Origin: Paraburkholderia xenovorans LB400
Lineage (GTDB): Bacteria > Pseudomonadota > Gammaproteobacteria > Burkholderiales > Burkholderiaceae
Direction of reading: 5' to 3'
DNA: 64,000 nt
NCBI RefSeq assembly: GCF_000013645.1
Contig: NC_007952.1
Span: 744,001-808,000 of the forward strand
The notes under the pieces are model-generated. The model was not told the DNA's origin and searched no databases. It worked only from the letters and a program-made list of their open reading frames with translations. Positions 41,492 to 50,311 of this stretch are shown here, piece by piece (position 1 is the first letter of the stretch; each line of letters begins with the position of its first letter). The position numbers and the translations under genes are program-made.

Positions 41492-42499
41492 ATGACCGAA
41501 CCTGCCCGCCGTTACCGGCTGCACCTCGAAAGCCAGCGGCGTCAGTCGCCGGCCTTTCATCTTCACGAAGCCGTGTGGCAGGTCGCCTGCGCGCGGCATC
41601 CCGATCTCGCCCAGCAAATCGACGTGACGTTCGGCTGGGACGGCGAGCGGTTCGCGCGTCCGCTGGACGACGTCGACTTCCTGCTGGCGTCTAGATTCCC
41701 GCATGAGGTGGTGAACGACGCGCCACGTCTGCGCTGGATTCACACGACAGGCGCCGGCGTCGATCAGTTGATGCCGCTCGATCGTCTGCGCCGCGACCTG
41801 ATCCTGACGAACAGCAGCGGCATTCATAGCGACAAGGCCGCCGAATACACGCAAATGGCGTTACTGATGCTGAATGCGCAAATGCCGGCCGTGTTGCAGG
41901 CGCAGCGGGAGCATCGCTGGGACGCGCGGCTGACCACGTCCATTCGCGGCAAGACGGCGCTGATAATCGGCTTCGGCGATCTGGGCATGGCAGCGAGCCG
42001 CGCGGCGCGCGCGCTCGGCTTGCGAGTCATCGCACTGAACCGGAGTGGCGCGGCACCGGCGCAGGCGGTGGAAGCAGTCGATGTACTCGCAACGATCTCC
42101 GCACTCGACGACTGGCTGCCTCAGGCCGACTTCGTGGTTATCACGGCGCCGCTCACGCCGCAGACACGCGACCTGCTTTCCGCCGCGCGCCTCGCCCGCA
42201 TGCGGCCCGGTGCGGGCGTCGTCAACCTTTCGCGCGCGGCGCTGATCGACCATGCGGCATTATTCGAGCGATTGCATTCGGGCGCGTGCGGCGGCGCATT
42301 GCTCGACGTATTCGATCCCGAACCGTTGCCGGCGGATCATCTGGCGTGGGACGTACCGGGACTCGTCGTCACGCCGCACATTTCGTGCGACGCGCCCGAT
42401 TACAACCTGCGCGTGCTCGAACTCTGGTTTGCAAATTTCGCCCGATTGCTGCGCGGCGAAGCGCTGGCGAATATCGTCGACCGCACTCGCGGTTATTGA
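41492..42499 (+). CDS. D-isomer-specific 2-hydroxyacid dehydrogenase
   Basis: A 335-residue NAD-dependent dehydrogenase. Rossmann motif GFGDLGMAASRAAR near residue 155; catalytic Arg in NLSRAALID, Glu in DPEPLPADH and His in VTPHIS complete the R-E-H set. It probably reduces or oxidises an alpha-keto/alpha-hydroxy acid arising later in the pathway. ATG 41492 is 14 bp after the beta-subunit stop, so it is the last gene of the oxygenase block. Confidence 0.88.
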   Translation: MTEPARRYRLHLESQRRQSPAFHLHEAVWQVACARHPDLAQQIDVTFGWDGERFARPLDDVDFLLASRFPHEVVNDAPRLRWIHTTGAGVDQLMPLDRLRRDLILTNSSGIHSDKAAEYTQMALLMLNAQMPAVLQAQREHRWDARLTTSIRGKTALIIGFGDLGMAASRAARALGLRVIALNRSGAAPAQAVEAVDVLATISALDDWLPQADFVVITAPLTPQTRDLLSAARLARMRPGAGVVNLSRAALIDHAALFERLHSGACGGALLDVFDPEPLPADHLAWDVPGLVVTPHISCDAPDYNLRVLELWFANFARLLRGEALANIVDRTRGY

Positions 42500-42654
42500 G
42501 CGGGGAGATGGGCTTCACGATCGGCGCCGCTGCAACGGTGGCGTGCCGAACCCCGACTTTGCTGCCCTGCCCGGATTGGTATAAAGTCGTTCCGTGATTG
42601 CCATCGCGATGGGTGCCCATTGCCGCCTCCGTCTCTCATGGGTTTGCCGCCAGC
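42500..42654. promoter_or_regulatory. cbpA upstream region
   Basis: A 155-bp gap. A TATAAA at 42580-42585 with a weak TTGCTG 15 bp upstream could serve as promoter; no CIRCE element or sigma-32 pattern was recognised. Confidence 0.35.
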
Positions 42655-43602
42655 ATGAAATACAAAGACTATTACGAAATCCTGGGTCTCGAGCGAAGCG
42701 CGTCTCAGGATGACATCAAACGTTCGTATCGGAAACTCGCGCGCAAGTATCACCCGGACGTCAGCAAGCACGCCGACGCCGAAGAACGTTTCAAGGAATT
42801 GGGCGAAGCCTACGAGGTGCTCAAGGACCCGGAGAAACGCGCCGCCTACGACCGCATGGGCAGCGACTGGCGCAACGGCCAGGACTTCCAGCCGCCGCCG
42901 AACTGGGACGAAGGTTTCGAATTCAGCGGCGCGGGCAGCGGGCCCGGCGAACAAGCCGACTTCCACGACATCTTCGAGAAGATGTTCGGCGGCGCGCGCG
43001 GTGCGCATCCGCATGCGCGGCAGCGGTCCTTCGACGCGCGCGGCGAAGACCATCATGCCAAGGTATTGATCGATCTCGAAGACGCCTATCGCGGCGCCCA
43101 GCGCGCGATTTCGCTGCAAATGCCGGTGGTCGACGCGCAAGGCCATGTTTCGCTGGAAACGCGCACGCTCAACGTGACCATTCCGAAGGGGATCCGCGCG
43201 GGTCAGCATCTGCGGCTGAGCGGCCAGGGCGCCGCCGGCGCCACGCCGGAAACGGCCGGCGACCTCTACCTGGAAATCGCCTTTCGGGACCACCCGCGTT
43301 TTCAGGTGGACGGGCGCGATGTTTCGCTCGAGTTGCCGGTGGCGCCGTGGGAAGCGGCCCTTGGCGCGAAAGTTACCGTGCCCACGCCCGACGGTTCCGT
43401 CGAGATGACGGTGCCGGCGGGTTCAGCCAGCGGCAGGCGCTTGCGGCTCAAAGGCAAGGGCATTCCGGCCAACCCGCCTGGCGATCTGTATGTGATTCTG
43501 AACATTGTCCTGCCGCCTGCGGATACCGAATCAGCGAAGGCCGCTTACGATGCGATGCGGCAGGCGTTCAATTTCGATCCGCGCGCGCACTTCTATCGGT
43601 GA
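42655..43602 (+). CDS. cbpA: DnaJ-like co-chaperone CbpA
   Basis: A 315-residue curved-DNA-binding/co-chaperone protein. Residues 1-70 form a J domain (DYYEILGLERSASQDDIKRSYRKLARKYHPD with the HPD motif for DnaK stimulation). A Gly/Phe-poor linker follows, then the DnaJ C-terminal substrate-binding domains, without the zinc-finger repeats of DnaJ. That layout is CbpA. ATG 42655 begins the J domain directly. It is followed 5 bp later by cbpM. Confidence 0.93.
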   Translation: MKYKDYYEILGLERSASQDDIKRSYRKLARKYHPDVSKHADAEERFKELGEAYEVLKDPEKRAAYDRMGSDWRNGQDFQPPPNWDEGFEFSGAGSGPGEQADFHDIFEKMFGGARGAHPHARQRSFDARGEDHHAKVLIDLEDAYRGAQRAISLQMPVVDAQGHVSLETRTLNVTIPKGIRAGQHLRLSGQGAAGATPETAGDLYLEIAFRDHPRFQVDGRDVSLELPVAPWEAALGAKVTVPTPDGSVEMTVPAGSASGRRLRLKGKGIPANPPGDLYVILNIVLPPADTESAKAAYDAMRQAFNFDPRAHFYR

Positions 43603-43607
43603 TCATC

Positions 43608-43922
43608 GTGAAAGAGACGAGTACGACGACCTTTTTGAAAGGGCAGATTGTCGATGAGAACATCGAATTCACTCTGGTCGAATTGAGCCGGGTGAGCGGG
43701 GCATCGGAGGAGGAATTGACGCTCTGGGTCTCCGAAGGCGTGTTCGAGCCCACTGGCGAGCAGCCGCAGGAATGGCGCTTCAGCGGCGCGGCGTTGCGGC
43801 GCGTGCAGACCGCGCAGCGGTTGGCGCACGACTTCCAGATCAATGCTCCCGGCGTCGCACTGGCGCTCGATCTGCTCGACGAGATCGACTTGTTGCGCTC
43901 GCGTATCAAGCGTCCTCGCTGA
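43608..43922 (+). CDS. cbpM: Chaperone modulator CbpM
   Basis: A 104-residue MerR-HTH-like protein, the specific inhibitor of CbpA's J domain and DNA binding. Conserved features: FTLVELSRVSGASEEELTLWVSEGVFEP at the N-terminus and ALRRVQTAQRLAHDFQINAPGVALALDLLDEI near the end. The start is uncertain: no ATG is in frame, and GTG 43608 is preferred over GTG 43599. The position directly after cbpA is the standard arrangement. Confidence 0.88.
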   Translation: MKETSTTTFLKGQIVDENIEFTLVELSRVSGASEEELTLWVSEGVFEPTGEQPQEWRFSGAALRRVQTAQRLAHDFQINAPGVALALDLLDEIDLLRSRIKRPR

Positions 43923-43965
43923 AGCGGGGGCAGGCCTTCGCGCAACGTCCCGTTGCACGGCTTCG

Positions 43966-44472
43966 TCAGGCAGCTTGATGATCCGCTGGCGCGGGATCGC
44001 ATGCGGCTTGCGCAGCGGGGAGCGTTGGCAGACAGGCTTGCAGTGCTCGGGCAATGGCGAGCGAGAGCCGGTAGCGGGCGAGGTCGCTGGGTCTGCCGGT
44101 GACGTCGTACGTGCTGTAGTCGAACCGGGTGGTACCGTCGTCCGAATAGTCGCCGGTGTCGGCAACGAGCAGACTGACGATGCTTTTGGCCGGCTTCCCG
44201 CCATCTCCTGGCAGGCACAGGTGAATCCACGCGAAAAGATCGGGACAATCGCGGGACCGGTCCAGCACCTGCTCATAGACGGGTAAAAGGGTGAGACCGT
44301 GAAGCGTGACGGTGAAGCCATGCTGGTCGCTCAACGCTTTATAGACGATCCCTTTGAGCGCGAAGCGGGGATCCTCGGTGGGCGTTTCGAGCGCGAGCGC
44401 GAGATCCCGAACGGCGGCGTCGAGCGTCGCAGCACGGTCCAGCAGCCATAAAACTTCTTCGGTGTTCGACAT
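43966..44472 (-). CDS. Hypothetical protein
   Basis: A 168-residue protein not recognised. No signal peptide or membrane segment; the middle has two Trp/His-rich stretches (LFAWIHLCLPGDGGKPAKSIVSLLVADTGDYSDDGTTRFDYSTYDVTG) and the end is an Ala/Pro-rich helix. The ATG has AGAGG a few bases upstream. It is convergent with cbpAM and divergent from the CBS-domain gene, across a region with two FNR-like boxes, so it may belong to the same low-oxygen response. Confidence 0.6.
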   Translation of the reverse strand: MSNTEEVLWLLDRAATLDAAVRDLALALETPTEDPRFALKGIVYKALSDQHGFTVTLHGLTLLPVYEQVLDRSRDCPDLFAWIHLCLPGDGGKPAKSIVSLLVADTGDYSDDGTTRFDYSTYDVTGRPSDLARYRLSLAIARALQACLPTLPAAQAACDPAPADHQAA

Positions 44473-44569
44473 GAAGGCCTCTATCTGATATCGCCGCTGA
44501 ACGGCACCTCAAAGCCGGCGCATTCTCGCGCCAGTTGATCCCACCTTAGAGCCCATGTTCAAGGGCCGA

Positions 44570-44583
44570 TTGATACAAATCAA
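44570..44583. promoter_or_regulatory. Perfect FNR/ANR box (TTGAT-N4-ATCAA)
   Basis: TTGATACAAATCAA matches the FNR/ANR consensus at all ten positions. It lies about 98 bp upstream of the hypothetical gene at 43966-44472 (minus strand) and 216 bp upstream of the CBS gene. Confidence 0.75.
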
Positions 44584-44700
44584 CCTATCCAACGTTGCGG
44601 TCGTCGAACGGATCGGGCTACTGCCGCGCAGCGGTATCCGGCATGCGTGCACGTATCGATTACATGCGTGCGCATATGGACTGGCGGCAGAAGGTCCCGG

Positions 44701-44714
44701 TTGACTGGAATCAA
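44701..44714. promoter_or_regulatory. Near-perfect FNR/ANR box at the CBS gene promoter
   Basis: TTGACTGGAATCAA matches TTGAT-N4-ATCAA at nine of ten positions. A possible -10, TAGTCT at 44736-44741, puts the centre about 41 bp before the start of transcription, the position of activating (class II) FNR sites. Confidence 0.7.
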
Positions 44715-44798
44715 TGGTTGCGCCGTTTATCCGTCTAGTCTGAGTATCAGATCGAGTCCCGATTCGAGAGGGACTTTCCACGCAGGAGGATACGGGAC

Positions 44799-45251
44799 AT
44801 GAATGCAGGCGATATCTGTACAAGAGACGTTGTGACGTGCGGGCTGAACGCGACCATCCTCGAAGCATGCAAGATCATGCGTGATCGTCACGTGGGCGAT
44901 ATTGTCGCGGTGGAGAAAAGCGCGGATGGAAAGCTTCATCCTCGCGGTCTGCTGACCGACCGCGATATCGTGCTCGCGGTGCTCGCACGGGAAGTCGATG
45001 CGTTCGGGCTGTTTGTCGCCGATGTCATGTCTTCGCCACTCATCGTCGCGTACGAAGGCGAAGACGTGTGGCAGGTCGTGAAGCGGATGCGTCTGCATGC
45101 CATACGGCGCATGCCTGTCGTCGGCAATGCGGGCGAACTGGTGGGACTGCTTTCGTTCGACGATCTGCTCGATGCGACATGCGTCCTGCTCGCCGAGCTA
45201 TCGTTGGTGACGGCGCGGCAGCCGCATTTCGAGGAGAAGCAGCGAGCGTGA
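44799..45251 (+). CDS. CBS-domain pair protein
   Basis: A 150-residue protein made of two CBS motifs (MNAGDICTRDVVTC... IMRDRHVGDIVAV... GLLTDRDIVLAVLA, then VADVMSSPLIVAY... RMRLHAIRRMPVV... GLLSFDDLLDA), a Bateman module that binds adenosyl ligands and reports energy state. There is no attached effector domain. CAGGAGG precedes the ATG. Two FNR/ANR-type sites upstream point to induction when oxygen is low, as for other stand-alone CBS proteins of beta-proteobacteria. Confidence 0.9.
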   Translation: MNAGDICTRDVVTCGLNATILEACKIMRDRHVGDIVAVEKSADGKLHPRGLLTDRDIVLAVLAREVDAFGLFVADVMSSPLIVAYEGEDVWQVVKRMRLHAIRRMPVVGNAGELVGLLSFDDLLDATCVLLAELSLVTARQPHFEEKQRA

Positions 45252-45330
45252 GCGTTCATGCGAGGTCGGGCATCCGTCAGAGCGTAGGAGCAGCAGGGAT
45301 GTCGAACTCGCGTTGGCCAACGCATACGTA

Positions 45331-46455
45331 TCAGGCCATCTGACCGATGGTTCTGCGAAAACGCCGCAATGCCATCGCAAACAGCACCGAGCCGATCGCG
45401 ATCAGGATCAGAAACGGCCGCCACGCGACATCGAGGCCGGCGCCGCGATACAGAATGGCCTGCCCAAGCTCGACGAAGTGAGTAGTGGGTGCGAAAAACA
45501 TGACGTCCTGAACGATCTTCGGCATGCTCTCCCGCGGCGTGATGCTTCCGGAGAGCATTTGCAGCGGCAATAGCACGAGAACCAGCAGCATGCCGAACTG
45601 CGGCATGCTGCGCGCGAGCGTCGCCATGTAAATGCCCATCGACGTGGTGGCGAACAGATGCAGCGCCGTGCCGACCATGAACAGGGCCACCGAGCCTTCA
45701 ATCGGCACATGCAGGGCGCCGCGCACCACGAAGGTCAGCGAAGCCGTGGCCACCACCATGACCACGAGCCCCATCGACCAGACTTTCGCCAGCATGATCT
45801 CCGCTGGAGTGACCGGCATGACCAGCAGATGTTCGATCGTGCCGTGTTCGCGCTCGCGGATCAGTGCCGCGCCCGTGAGAATGATCGACAGCATCGTGAC
45901 GTTGTTGATGATCTCCATCAGCGCGCCGAACCAGGTCTGGTCGAGATTCGGATTGAAGCGCATATGCACGGCGAGATCGACGGGCGGCGGCGCGGTGTCC
46001 CGGTAGCGCGCCACGAAGCCTGAAATCTCGTCGGTCACGATCTGCTGCACGTAGCTGCTACCGGTGAACGCCTGGCTCATGCGGGTCGCGTCGACGTTCA
46101 GCTGGATCGACGCGGGTTTTCCGGCCAGCACGTCGCGCTGGAAGTTCGGCGGAATGTCGAGCGCGAAAGTGTATTCGCCCGTATCGAGACCATGATCGAC
46201 CTGGGCGGGGGCGATCAGGCGCGGAATGCCGAACTGGGGCGGGAAAAACGCCGACGCAATGCGGGCGGACAACGGCGAGGCGTCTTCGTCGACGATCGCG
46301 ATCGGCGCCATATGCAGCGTGTCGGGCTGCGCGGTAGCGGCGGAATAGATCGCCACGGTGAAGGTATAGGCGATCAACACCAGCATGGTCGGGTCGCGCC
46401 ACAGGCTCCACAGTTCCTTGACCCCGAGACGGTAGATGTTCGAAAGGCGGCGCAT
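45331..46455 (-). CDS. yhhJ: ABC-2 type export permease, YhhJ-like
   Basis: A 374-residue ABC-2 permease with one N-terminal membrane segment, a large periplasmic loop of about 140 residues, and five C-terminal segments. Motifs EREHGTIEHLLVMPVTPAEIMLAKV and SPLSARIASAFFPPQF match E. coli YhhJ. It follows rbbA by 2 bp and completes the transporter whose other half is the membrane part of RbbA. The exported substrate is unknown. Confidence 0.9.
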   Translation of the reverse strand: MRRLSNIYRLGVKELWSLWRDPTMLVLIAYTFTVAIYSAATAQPDTLHMAPIAIVDEDASPLSARIASAFFPPQFGIPRLIAPAQVDHGLDTGEYTFALDIPPNFQRDVLAGKPASIQLNVDATRMSQAFTGSSYVQQIVTDEISGFVARYRDTAPPPVDLAVHMRFNPNLDQTWFGALMEIINNVTMLSIILTGAALIREREHGTIEHLLVMPVTPAEIMLAKVWSMGLVVMVVATASLTFVVRGALHVPIEGSVALFMVGTALHLFATTSMGIYMATLARSMPQFGMLLVLVLLPLQMLSGSITPRESMPKIVQDVMFFAPTTHFVELGQAILYRGAGLDVAWRPFLILIAIGSVLFAMALRRFRRTIGQMA

Positions 46456-46457
46456 GC

Positions 46458-49241
46458 TCAGGTTTCCTGCTTTTTGAGGAGTGCCGTGGTCAGGCCGAGC
46501 ACCACCGGTATGGCGGCCAGCAGCGGCCAGAATTGCCCCTGAAGATCGGTAAAGCCCAGCGCCTTGTTGATCACACCGCGGCTGATCGTGAACATGTAGG
46601 TGGCCGGATAGATCGAACCGATCAGGCGCCCGCTGCCTTCCATCGAAGACAACGGATTGATCAGGCCGGAAAACTGGATGGCCGGGATCAGCGTGCCGAT
46701 CATGGTCAGGAAGATCGCGGCAATCTGGCTGCGGGTGAACGTGGACGCCAGCATGCCCATGCCGGTCGCGACGATGCTATAGATCAACACCGCGGCGAGC
46801 AGCGTCAGAAAGTTGCCTTTGACCGGCACGCCGAAAACGATTCGTGCCAGCATGGTCATCAGCAGGAAATTGAGCAGCGCCAGTACGACATAAGGGACCT
46901 GCTTGCCCAACAGAAACTCGCTGCGTGTGACCGGCGTGACATACAGATTGATGATCGAGCCCAGTTCGCGCTCACGCACTACCGCCAGCGCGGTCAGCAT
47001 GGCCGGCAGCATCAGGAGCAGCAGCGGAATGATCGCGGGCACCATCGCCGGGGCGCTCTTCACGTCGGGGTTGTAGCGAAAGCGCGTTTCAATGTTGACC
47101 TGCGCGGCGGGCGTCAGGCCGAGCCGGTGGATGCTCTGATCCGTCAGCCAGGCCTGATGCAGCCCGAGCACATAGCCGCGGATGGTTTCCGCGCGCTGCG
47201 GCATTGCGCCGTCGATCCACACTCCCAGTTGCACCGGCGCGCCGCGTTGCAGATCGCGTGCGAAATTCGGCGGGATTTCGATGGCGAGCGAAAGTTGGCC
47301 ACCGCGCATGCGCTTGTCGAGATCGGCGTAGTCGCTGAGCGGAGCCTGTTCCACGAAATAGCGCGAACCCGACATGTTCAGCGCATAGTCGTGACTCAGT
47401 TCGGTCTGGTCGCGATCGAGAACCGCGTAAGACAGGCTCTCGACATCGAGACTCACGCCGTAGCCCATCACGAACATCAACACCAGCGAACCGAGCAGGG
47501 CGAGCGTGGCACGCACCGGATCGCGGCGCAATTCGAGCGCCTCCCGCCAGATATAGGTGAGGGCACGGCTCGGGCTGAACGCGCGAGGGCGGGAGCGGTT
47601 CGGCGATTGGTCCAGCGTGCCTGTGCCGGAATCGTTCGTGCTTGCGGGCGCTTCGATCGTTGCTTCGGCGCCGCCGTCTTCGGCCTTGTCGGCACCTGCT
47701 TCGATCAGGTAGCCGATGAAGGCCTCCTCCAGGGTTGCCGTGCCGCGCAGGCGCACGAGTTCCGCCGGTGCCTCGGTGGCGAGCACGCGGCCCGCATGCA
47801 TCAGCGAGATGCGGTCGCAGCGCTCCGCCTCGTTCATGAAGTGCGTGGAGATGAAGATCGTGACCCGGTCGCGGCGGGCGAGCTCGATCATCAACTGCCA
47901 GAAGTTGTCGCGAGCGACGGGGTCCACGCCTGAAGTCGGTTCGTCGAGAATCAGCAGTTCCGGCTTGTGCACCATCGCGACCGCCAGCGAGAGGCGTTGG
48001 CGCATGCCGAGCGGCAAGCTGTCCGGCAACGCGTCGCGTACCTCGCCCAGGCCGAAGCGGCTCACCATCTCGTCGACCCTGGCGGCAATCTGCTGCGGCG
48101 GCACGTGAAAGAGCTGCGCGTGCAGTACCAGATTCTGCTGAACCGTCAGCTCGCCGTAGAGCGAAAAAGCTTGCGACATGTAGCCGACGCGGGTGCGCGT
48201 GTCGATGTCGTTGGGATCGACTTCGCGGCCGAACAGTTTGGCCGAGCCTTCGCTCGCGGGCAGCAGTCCGGTCAGCATCTTCATCGTGGTCGACTTGCCG
48301 CAGCCGTTGGAGCCGAGAAAGCCGAAAATCTCGCCGCTGCGGATGCGGAAGCTCACGTGGTCCACCGCGACGAAATCGCCGAAACGCATGGTCAGATCGC
48401 GTGCTTCGATGGCGAGGTCGGCAGCGGCGTCGGCCGGCAGCGGTTCGACAACGACTGGTCGATGGTCACGGCGCCGTTCCTCCGGCAGCAGCGCGATGAA
48501 CGCCGCTTCCAGCGTGTCGCTGTTCGTCTGTTCGAGCAGGGCGCGCGGTTCGCCGGTCGCGAGGATCCGTCCCGCATCCATCGCGACGAGTGAATCGAAG
48601 CGCTGCGCTTCGTCCATGTAAGCCGTTGCGACGATCACGCTCATGCCGGGCCGGCCCTTGCGGATGCTCGCGATCAGATTCCAGAACTGCGCGCGCGCCA
48701 GCGGATCGACGCCGGTGGTCGGCTCATCGAGAATCAGCAGATCGGGGTCGTGGATCAGCGCGCAACAAAGCGCCAGCTTCTGCTTCATACCGCCGGAGAG
48801 TTTGCCCGCCGGGCGCGCCAGAAACGGTTTCAGGCCGGTGCTGCGGGTCAGCGAGTCGATGCGCCGGCGGCGCTCCGCGGCATCGTGGCCGAACAGCCGC
48901 GCGAAGAACTGCAGGTTCTCCTCGACGGTCAGTGTCGGGTACAGATTCTTTCCCAACCCTTGCGGCATGTAGGCGATACGAGGACAAACGAGCGCACGGT
49001 GCCGGCGCGAGCGCATGTCGCCGCCGAGCACCTCGACGGTGCCTTCCTGAACCGCGCGGGCGCCGGCTGCGAGCGCCAGCAGGCTCGACTTGCCGACGCC
49101 GTCGGGCCCGATCAGCCCGGTCATGCGGCCGGCGGGAAAATCCAGCGTGAGGTTGTCGAGCGCAATGGTTTTCGCGTAACGCAGCACGACGTTGCGCAGC
49201 CGGATGACCGGTGCGGCTTCAGCCGTCGCGTTACCGCTCAC
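46458..49241 (-). CDS. rbbA: RbbA-type tandem ABC ATPase fused to a permease
   Basis: A 927-residue fusion: two ABC ATPase domains, then an ABC-2 permease. The first domain has Walker A GPDGVGKS, signature LSGGMKQK and Walker B LLILDEPTTGVDP; the second has GSNGCGKST and LLILDEPTSGVDP, with an altered signature LPLGMRQR. E. coli RbbA has the same plan and binds ribosomes, stimulating translation in vitro. The permease half ends in EREGLGSI-like (EREL) and AVVRERELGSIINLYVTPVTRSEFLLGK blocks. The start is taken as GTG 49241, which overlaps the HlyD stop (GTGA) and has AAGG upstream; ATG 49301 is a possible alternative. Confidence 0.92.
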   Translation of the reverse strand: MSGNATAEAAPVIRLRNVVLRYAKTIALDNLTLDFPAGRMTGLIGPDGVGKSSLLALAAGARAVQEGTVEVLGGDMRSRRHRALVCPRIAYMPQGLGKNLYPTLTVEENLQFFARLFGHDAAERRRRIDSLTRSTGLKPFLARPAGKLSGGMKQKLALCCALIHDPDLLILDEPTTGVDPLARAQFWNLIASIRKGRPGMSVIVATAYMDEAQRFDSLVAMDAGRILATGEPRALLEQTNSDTLEAAFIALLPEERRRDHRPVVVEPLPADAAADLAIEARDLTMRFGDFVAVDHVSFRIRSGEIFGFLGSNGCGKSTTMKMLTGLLPASEGSAKLFGREVDPNDIDTRTRVGYMSQAFSLYGELTVQQNLVLHAQLFHVPPQQIAARVDEMVSRFGLGEVRDALPDSLPLGMRQRLSLAVAMVHKPELLILDEPTSGVDPVARDNFWQLMIELARRDRVTIFISTHFMNEAERCDRISLMHAGRVLATEAPAELVRLRGTATLEEAFIGYLIEAGADKAEDGGAEATIEAPASTNDSGTGTLDQSPNRSRPRAFSPSRALTYIWREALELRRDPVRATLALLGSLVLMFVMGYGVSLDVESLSYAVLDRDQTELSHDYALNMSGSRYFVEQAPLSDYADLDKRMRGGQLSLAIEIPPNFARDLQRGAPVQLGVWIDGAMPQRAETIRGYVLGLHQAWLTDQSIHRLGLTPAAQVNIETRFRYNPDVKSAPAMVPAIIPLLLLMLPAMLTALAVVRERELGSIINLYVTPVTRSEFLLGKQVPYVVLALLNFLLMTMLARIVFGVPVKGNFLTLLAAVLIYSIVATGMGMLASTFTRSQIAAIFLTMIGTLIPAIQFSGLINPLSSMEGSGRLIGSIYPATYMFTISRGVINKALGFTDLQGQFWPLLAAIPVVLGLTTALLKKQET

Positions 49242-50311
49242 TGCGGCACCTTGATCGCGAGCGAAGCGGGCCACGCGGCGTGCAGATCGATCCTGATCCA
49301 CGCGACGCCCGGCAGGCCTGTCTTGACGAGCTTCAGATGCTGCAGCAGCAGTTCGCGGTTGATGCGCGCCTTGACGCGGAACATCAGTTTCTGGCGTTCG
49401 CTGCTGGTTTCCACGGTCTTCGGCGTGAACTGCGCGGTGCTGGCGACAAAGGAAACGGTTGCGGGAATCACATAGGTGGGCGCCGCATCGAGTATCACGC
49501 GCACTTCGGCGCCCAGCGCGACCTTGCCGACCACCGTCTCCGGCAGGAAGAACGTCATGTAGACGTCGGAGAGGTCGACGATGTTCAGGACCTTGCCGCC
49601 CGCGGGAAGCACTTCACCGGCCTCGGCGATGCGATATTGCACGCGGCCGTCGCGCGGCGCCGTCAACTGGCTGTCGCTGATGTCGGCTTCGACGCGCGCA
49701 ACGGTCGCGAGCGCGGCGCGTTCCGCCGAATGCGCGGCCACCAGTTGCGCGCGTGTCGCGTCGACGGCCGCCTGGGCGGCGGTGACCTGGGCTCTCGCGG
49801 CCCGGACCGTCGCTTCCGCGCCGCGCTCGCGGGCGCGATCGTCGTCGAGTTCCTGCATGGAGGACGCGCCGTCGCGCGACAGGGTTTCCGAGCGCGCCAG
49901 CTTGCGTTGTGCGGCGTCCAGTTCGCTTTCGCGCTGGGAGACCACGGCTTCGGCAGCCGCCTTGTCGCTCTGCCGCTGTACGACCTGCGCTTCGATGCTG
50001 AGCGCGGTGTTGATCGCCTGCTGATGTTGCGCGTGGGCTTCGGCGAGCTGCGCGTCGAGCACGGTCACCTGCATGGTCGCAAGCGGCTGCCCCGCCTTGA
50101 CGAAGTCGCCTTCGTCGACGGCAATGGTTTCGACACGGCCTGCCAGTTTGGTCGCGACGTCGATTTCGGTTGCCTCGATGCGGCCGTTGCCGCTCGCGAA
50201 ACCTGCTGCGGGACCCGAGTCGTGCAGGAGCGTCCAGCCGTAGTAGACGGCCACGACGATCACGGCCAGTAAGACGACGCCGAGCGTCAGTTTTTTTCTG
50301 CTGGGGCTCAT
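49238..50311 (-). CDS. yhiI: HlyD-family membrane fusion protein, YhiI-like
   Basis: A 357-residue periplasmic adaptor: N-terminal membrane anchor (LTLGVVLLAVIVVAVYYGW), a biotinyl-lipoyl half (GRIEATEIDVATKLAGRVETIAVDEGDFVKAGQPLA), a long Ala/Glu/Arg-rich coiled coil (about residues 80-190), then the second lipoyl half (DSQLTAPRDGRVQYRIAEAGEVLPAGGKV) and beta barrel. It links RbbA/YhhJ in the inner membrane to the outer-membrane factor upstream. Start ATG 50311 overlaps that gene's stop as ATGA. Confidence 0.9.
   Translation of the reverse strand: MSPSRKKLTLGVVLLAVIVVAVYYGWTLLHDSGPAAGFASGNGRIEATEIDVATKLAGRVETIAVDEGDFVKAGQPLATMQVTVLDAQLAEAHAQHQQAINTALSIEAQVVQRQSDKAAAEAVVSQRESELDAAQRKLARSETLSRDGASSMQELDDDRARERGAEATVRAARAQVTAAQAAVDATRAQLVAAHSAERAALATVARVEADISDSQLTAPRDGRVQYRIAEAGEVLPAGGKVLNIVDLSDVYMTFFLPETVVGKVALGAEVRVILDAAPTYVIPATVSFVASTAQFTPKTVETSSERQKLMFRVKARINRELLLQHLKLVKTGLPGVAWIRIDLHAAWPASLAIKVPQ

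Noticed and set aside
46533..47933. 466-codon plus-strand open frame
   Set aside because: Antisense shadow of rbbA with no recognisable motif and biased composition.
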